Assembly: GCA_035551995.1 (NCBI GenBank)
Contig: DASZME010000016.1
Location: 1 to 5,167 of the forward strand
Reading direction: 5' to 3'
Origin: RYN-428 sp035551995
GTDB taxonomy: Bacteria; Planctomycetota; Phycisphaerae; Tepidisphaerales; Tepidisphaeraceae
DNA length: 5,167 nucleotides
The stretch's first letter is position 1. Each line of letters begins with the position of its first letter. This document shows, in pieces, positions 3,941-5,167 of the stretch. The position numbers were made by a program, and so were the translations under genes. Below the pieces are notes generated by a model. The model saw only the letters and a program-made list of their open reading frames with translations. It was not told where the DNA came from and made no database searches.

Positions 3941-5167
3941 ATGCTGCTTCAAACCAATAGTTACATTGTCCCCGCCGAACGCCGAGCCGATCATGCCCGG
4001 CTGATTCGCCGATTTCGCCAGGCGCTCAACCGAATCGGATGCGACCAATTCGAGGTTTTCGAGCAAGTCGGCCCCAGCTGGAGCCCCGGCTCCTCCGGAC
4101 GATACGTTCAACTCATGCGCTTCCGCGACCGTCAGCACCAGCAAGCCGTGCAGGCGGCCGAGCGAAACGATCCAGGCGCGCAGCAGATCATCGCCGATTT
4201 TTGCGACCTGATTAACTTCCCCTATCAGCAGCAGCACGGCTATTTCGCGACGAGTTTTTACACCAGCGTTTTGCCCGTCGGCCCGCGCCGGATCGTTGAG
4301 TATCCGCAAGATCAGGCCGAGGAAACCGTGGTCGCGGAGCAAGCCGTCGGCGTCGAGGAATTGCCGCCGGAGACGGACGAATATGAGCCGTTTGAAGAGG
4401 AGGCGGCGATCGCGGAAGTAGCCGAGGACGAAGTGGAAGGCGTCGCGGAGACGCCGCAAGAAGCCGATGAATATGAGCCGCTCGATGAGGAAGCGCCAGT
4501 CGCCGAAGGAGCCGAGGAGGCCGCGGCGGTTGGCGAAGAGCCGCAGCCGGCGGCCGAAGCAGATTCGCTTACCGCGGTGGGCGAGGAAGAAATCACGGAA
4601 GCCGAACCGGCGGCGGTCGTGGAGGAGTCGGATGAACTTGCGCCGATTGAATTCGTCGAACGCCCGGCCGAGGTGGAAGAACCGGCGCCCTTCGACTTAG
4701 ACGAGGTTCTGGCGGCGGAGTTGGATGATCTTGCCCCGCTTGAGCCGGAAGAATTGCTGACGGCCGAGACGGATGAACTTGCCCCGCTTGAGCCGGAAGA
4801 ATTGCTGACGGCCGAAACGGACGAACTTGCCCCACTCGAGTCGGAAGAATTATTGACGGCCGAAACGGACGAACTTGCCCCGCTCGAGTCGGAAGAATTA
4901 TTGACGGCCGAGACGGACGAACGTGCCCCGCTTGAGCCGGAAGAATTGCTGACGGCCGAGACGGACGAACGTGCCCCGCTCGAGTCGGAAGAATTGCTGA
5001 CGGCTGAGACAGACGAACTTACCCCGCTTGAGTCGGAAGAATTGCTGACGGCTGAGACGGACGAACTAACCCCACTTGAGCCGGAAGAATTGCTGACGGC
5101 TGAGACGGACGAACTAACCCCACTTGAGCCGGAAGAATTGCCGACGGCTGAGACGGACGAACTTGCC
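3941..5167 (+). CDS. Acidic repeat protein, C-terminus beyond window
   Basis: An open frame of 409 codons reaches the right edge without a stop, so the gene is partial. The preferred ATG is 3941; an in-frame stop lies at 3836-3838 and no other ATG, GTG or TTG start intervenes. The Shine-Dalgarno is weak (GGATGG, 3925-3930). Residues 1-113 form a compact domain with an apparent beta-alpha-beta-beta-alpha-beta order (SYIVPAERRADHARLIRRF, FEVFEQVG, RYVQLMRFRDR, then a helix, then GYFATSFYTSVLPV). This is reminiscent of dimeric alpha/beta-barrel (ferredoxin-like) domains, an inference from pattern only. There is no signal peptide or membrane segment, so it is probably cytoplasmic. Residues 120-260 are rich in Glu and Ala with two DEYEP motifs (146-150, 176-180). 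From residue 262 a 16-residue tandem repeat runs to the edge. Function is unknown; the tail is probably extended or disordered and very negatively charged. Confidence 0.82.
   Translation, partial: MLLQTNSYIVPAERRADHARLIRRFRQALNRIGCDQFEVFEQVGPSWSPGSSGRYVQLMRFRDRQHQQAVQAAERNDPGAQQIIADFCDLINFPYQQQHGYFATSFYTSVLPVGPRRIVEYPQDQAEETVVAEQAVGVEELPPETDEYEPFEEEAAIAEVAEDEVEGVAETPQEADEYEPLDEEAPVAEGAEEAAAVGEEPQPAAEADSLTAVGEEEITEAEPAAVVEESDELAPIEFVERPAEVEEPAPFDLDEVLAAELDDLAPLEPEELLTAETDELAPLEPEELLTAETDELAPLESEELLTAETDELAPLESEELLTAETDERAPLEPEELLTAETDERAPLESEELLTAETDELTPLESEELLTAETDELTPLEPEELLTAETDELTPLEPEELPTAETDELA
4724..5167 (+). repeat. 48-bp in-frame tandem repeat array, at least 9 units
   Basis: Unit starts fall every 48 bases from 4724 (4772, 4820, 4868, 4916, 4964, 5012, 5060, 5108), with a tenth unit beginning at 5156 and cut by the edge. 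The unit encodes DELAPLEPEELLTAET: six acidic residues and no basic one. Variation is limited to a few residues: position 2 (D in unit 1), position 3 (L, or R in units 5-6), position 4 (A or T), position 8 (P or S) and position 12 (P in unit 9). There are many synonymous differences. A half-unit, DEVLAAEL (residues 254-261), precedes the array and looks like its worn edge. Confidence 0.95.

Noticed and set aside
4312..4835. Frames in both directions across the acidic repeat region (Ser-, Arg- or Pro-rich)
   Set aside because: These are shadows of the 3941 frame. Synonymous variation between repeat units supports the frame encoding DELAPLEPEELLTAET as the one under selection.

Overview
The window looks like a piece of a high-GC bacterial chromosome. 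The long, planctomycete-style serine acetyltransferase, an archaeal/planctomycete-type GlmM with a GEGNGG sugar loop, sparse Shine-Dalgarno signals and a cytoplasmic acidic repeat protein together suggest Planctomycetota, possibly Phycisphaerae. That assignment is inference from protein style, not from a marker gene.

Layout, left to right. Positions 1-475 hold no convincing gene. The first 300 bases are comparatively AT-rich, and GC-rich inverted repeats lie around 325-432. A small lipoprotein gene of unknown function (476-811) and a serine O-acetyltransferase gene (cysE, 1073-2035) both read leftward, with a 261-base gap between them. A 321-base divergent intergenic region (2036-2356) carries a good leftward promoter for cysE, a weaker overlapping rightward promoter, a short palindromic element and a terminator-like hairpin in the leader of the next gene. 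Rightward from there is glmM (2357-3751), a phosphoglucosamine/phosphomannomutase with all four active-site loops intact.

The right third is the most unusual part. Between glmM and the next gene is a 189-base spacer with a near-consensus -10 box. Directly after it comes a roughly 108-base segment that folds into a closed multi-branch structure with a possible pseudoknot: a candidate structured RNA or cis-regulatory leader that I cannot assign to a known family. It is followed by an open reading frame (from 3941) that runs off the right edge without a stop. This encodes a compact N-terminal domain of about 113 residues, then a strongly acidic region that ends in at least nine tandem copies of a 16-residue (48-bp) repeat.

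Functionally, cysE makes O-acetylserine, the precursor of cysteine. glmM makes the glucosamine-1-phosphate used for cell envelope sugar nucleotides, or a related hexose-1-phosphate. I see no direct pathway link between them beyond the shared divergent control region. The RNA candidate and the repeat protein are the parts not explained by standard housekeeping function.
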